Assembly: GCF_910592395.1 (NCBI RefSeq)
Contig: NC_088321.1
Location: forward strand, 10,662,001 to 10,726,000
Origin: Lineus longissimus
Lineage: Eukaryota > Nemertea > Pilidiophora > Heteronemertea > Lineidae
DNA: 64,000 nucleotides
Direction: 5' to 3'
Shown here: piece after piece, positions 63,566 to 64,000 of the stretch
How positions within the stretch are numbered: position 1 is the first letter of the stretch
Layout of the letters: every line of letters begins with the position of its first letter
Translations under genes and position numbers: made by a program
The notes under the pieces: model-generated
What the model saw: only the letters and a program-made list of their open reading frames with translations
The model's database searches: none
What the model was told of the DNA's origin: nothing

Positions 63566-64000
63566 ATGCCACCAAAATCACGGGCGCAGATACAGCGGGA
63601 GTACAGAAACAGAAGAGACCAAGATCCAACTAGAAGACAAGTGTACCTGGAGCAAGAAAAACAACGATATCAAACACAGCTACAAACAGGGAAGAAAAAG
63701 AGAATTGGTGATAAGACAAAACGTGAACAACGCCATACAAGAAGAATCTGGAAAAAGGCACAGCACAAATGCAGGGCTGCAAAAAAGGAAGCACCTCTCA
63801 CACCCCCTCTAACACCAGAGGAAGCCGCTTCAAGTAACAGGTATTTTATTTCTGAGCATCTCTCTTAAACCTGCACAGACTCTCATTAACTTTTAATCAA
63901 ATGTTAAATGTAGGCTTGACTACAAATTATAAATGTCCAAGACACCTTTGGCTTTAGAATACCCCTTTGCATTTTTTTTCAGAAAACGAGGCAGGATGAT
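63566..64000 (+). CDS. First exons of a basic-protein gene, runs off the window
   Basis: Exon 1 (63566-63840) reads MPPKSRAQIQREYRNRRDQD, EKQRYQTQLQTGKKKRIGDK and REQRHTRRIWKKAQHKCRAA, then a Thr/Pro stretch, ending AACAG|GTATTT. Exon 2 starts at 63983 after TTTTTTTTCAG and joins in phase to give SNRKRGRM. It is highly Arg/Lys/Gln-rich and helical, like a basic DNA/RNA-binding N-terminus. I recall similar openings (PPK...IQREYR.RRD.D..RR..YL..EK) in repeated invertebrate ORFs, so it may belong to a TE. The rest lies outside the window. Confidence 0.55.

Noticed and set aside
1-64000. tRNA, rRNA or other structured RNA genes
   Set aside because: No cloverleaf with A/B boxes or rRNA core motif was recognised by eye; a covariance-model scan would be needed to be sure.

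Overview
This is a eukaryotic, almost certainly invertebrate metazoan, genomic window. It has GT/AG exon structures, no bacterial operons, long AT-rich non-coding stretches, and a dense layer of animal-type transposable elements (TEs): Ty3/Gypsy, BEL/Pao, CR1/L2-like and Tx1/L1-like LINEs, Helitron, PIF/Harbinger, hAT, pogo and MITEs. The palindromic octamer TAGGCCTA occurs at least 15 times where about one is expected. I cannot name the species from sequence alone; a marine invertebrate is my guess.

Layout. 1-3311: 3' part of a Gypsy element (integrase, then an extra zinc-finger-like ORF in the env position, a polypurine tract and an LTR). 3368-9275: a second, divergent Gypsy element (coiled-coil Gag, CCHC knuckle, a TARG1-like macrodomain, protease, RT, RNase H, truncated integrase). 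A textbook -1 frameshift signal (GTTAAAC, 6-nt spacer, 8-bp stem) joins its Gag and macro-Pol frames. 9276-13179: decayed Gypsy RT, an unidentified first exon, a MADF exon and a Harbinger fragment. 13445-18970: an ORF1-like gene, a spliced acidic gene and a 5'-truncated Helitron helicase whose 3' flank has become a ~58-bp, 1.9-kb minisatellite. 19562-24443: a THAP-type exon chain whose second intron holds a LINE, itself split by a palindrome-ended repeat. 25100-30262: a Myb/SANT pseudogene and a Harbinger copy split by a 2.8-kb hAT. 30584-31945: exons of a small unknown gene. 32007-38235: BEL/Pao LTR, Gag and protease, an intervening spliced TE-like gene, and a BEL RT. 38472-44386: a 5.9-kb Harbinger with an apparently intact two-exon transposase and a convergent multi-exon Myb/SANT partner. 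44874-47996: an internally deleted Gypsy and another Myb partner fragment. 48494-51735: integrase-like, Harbinger and pogo remnants. 52837-58370: a Helitron with an intact 1402-codon Rep/helicase and its terminal hairpin plus CTAG. 58928-62430: a Gypsy integrase split by a minus-strand LINE and by a second palindrome-ended repeat. 63566-end: the first exon of a basic protein that runs off the window.

Most genes here serve element mobility: Gag/Pol for retrotransposition, transposase plus Myb/SANT partner for Harbinger, Rep/helicase for rolling-circle Helitron movement. The most interesting object is the macrodomain-bearing Gypsy element with its frameshift signal. Likely host-like or unassigned gene pieces are the THAP chain, the small gene at 30584-31945 and the gene starting at 63566. 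Family assignments rest on motifs read by eye; no database search was possible.
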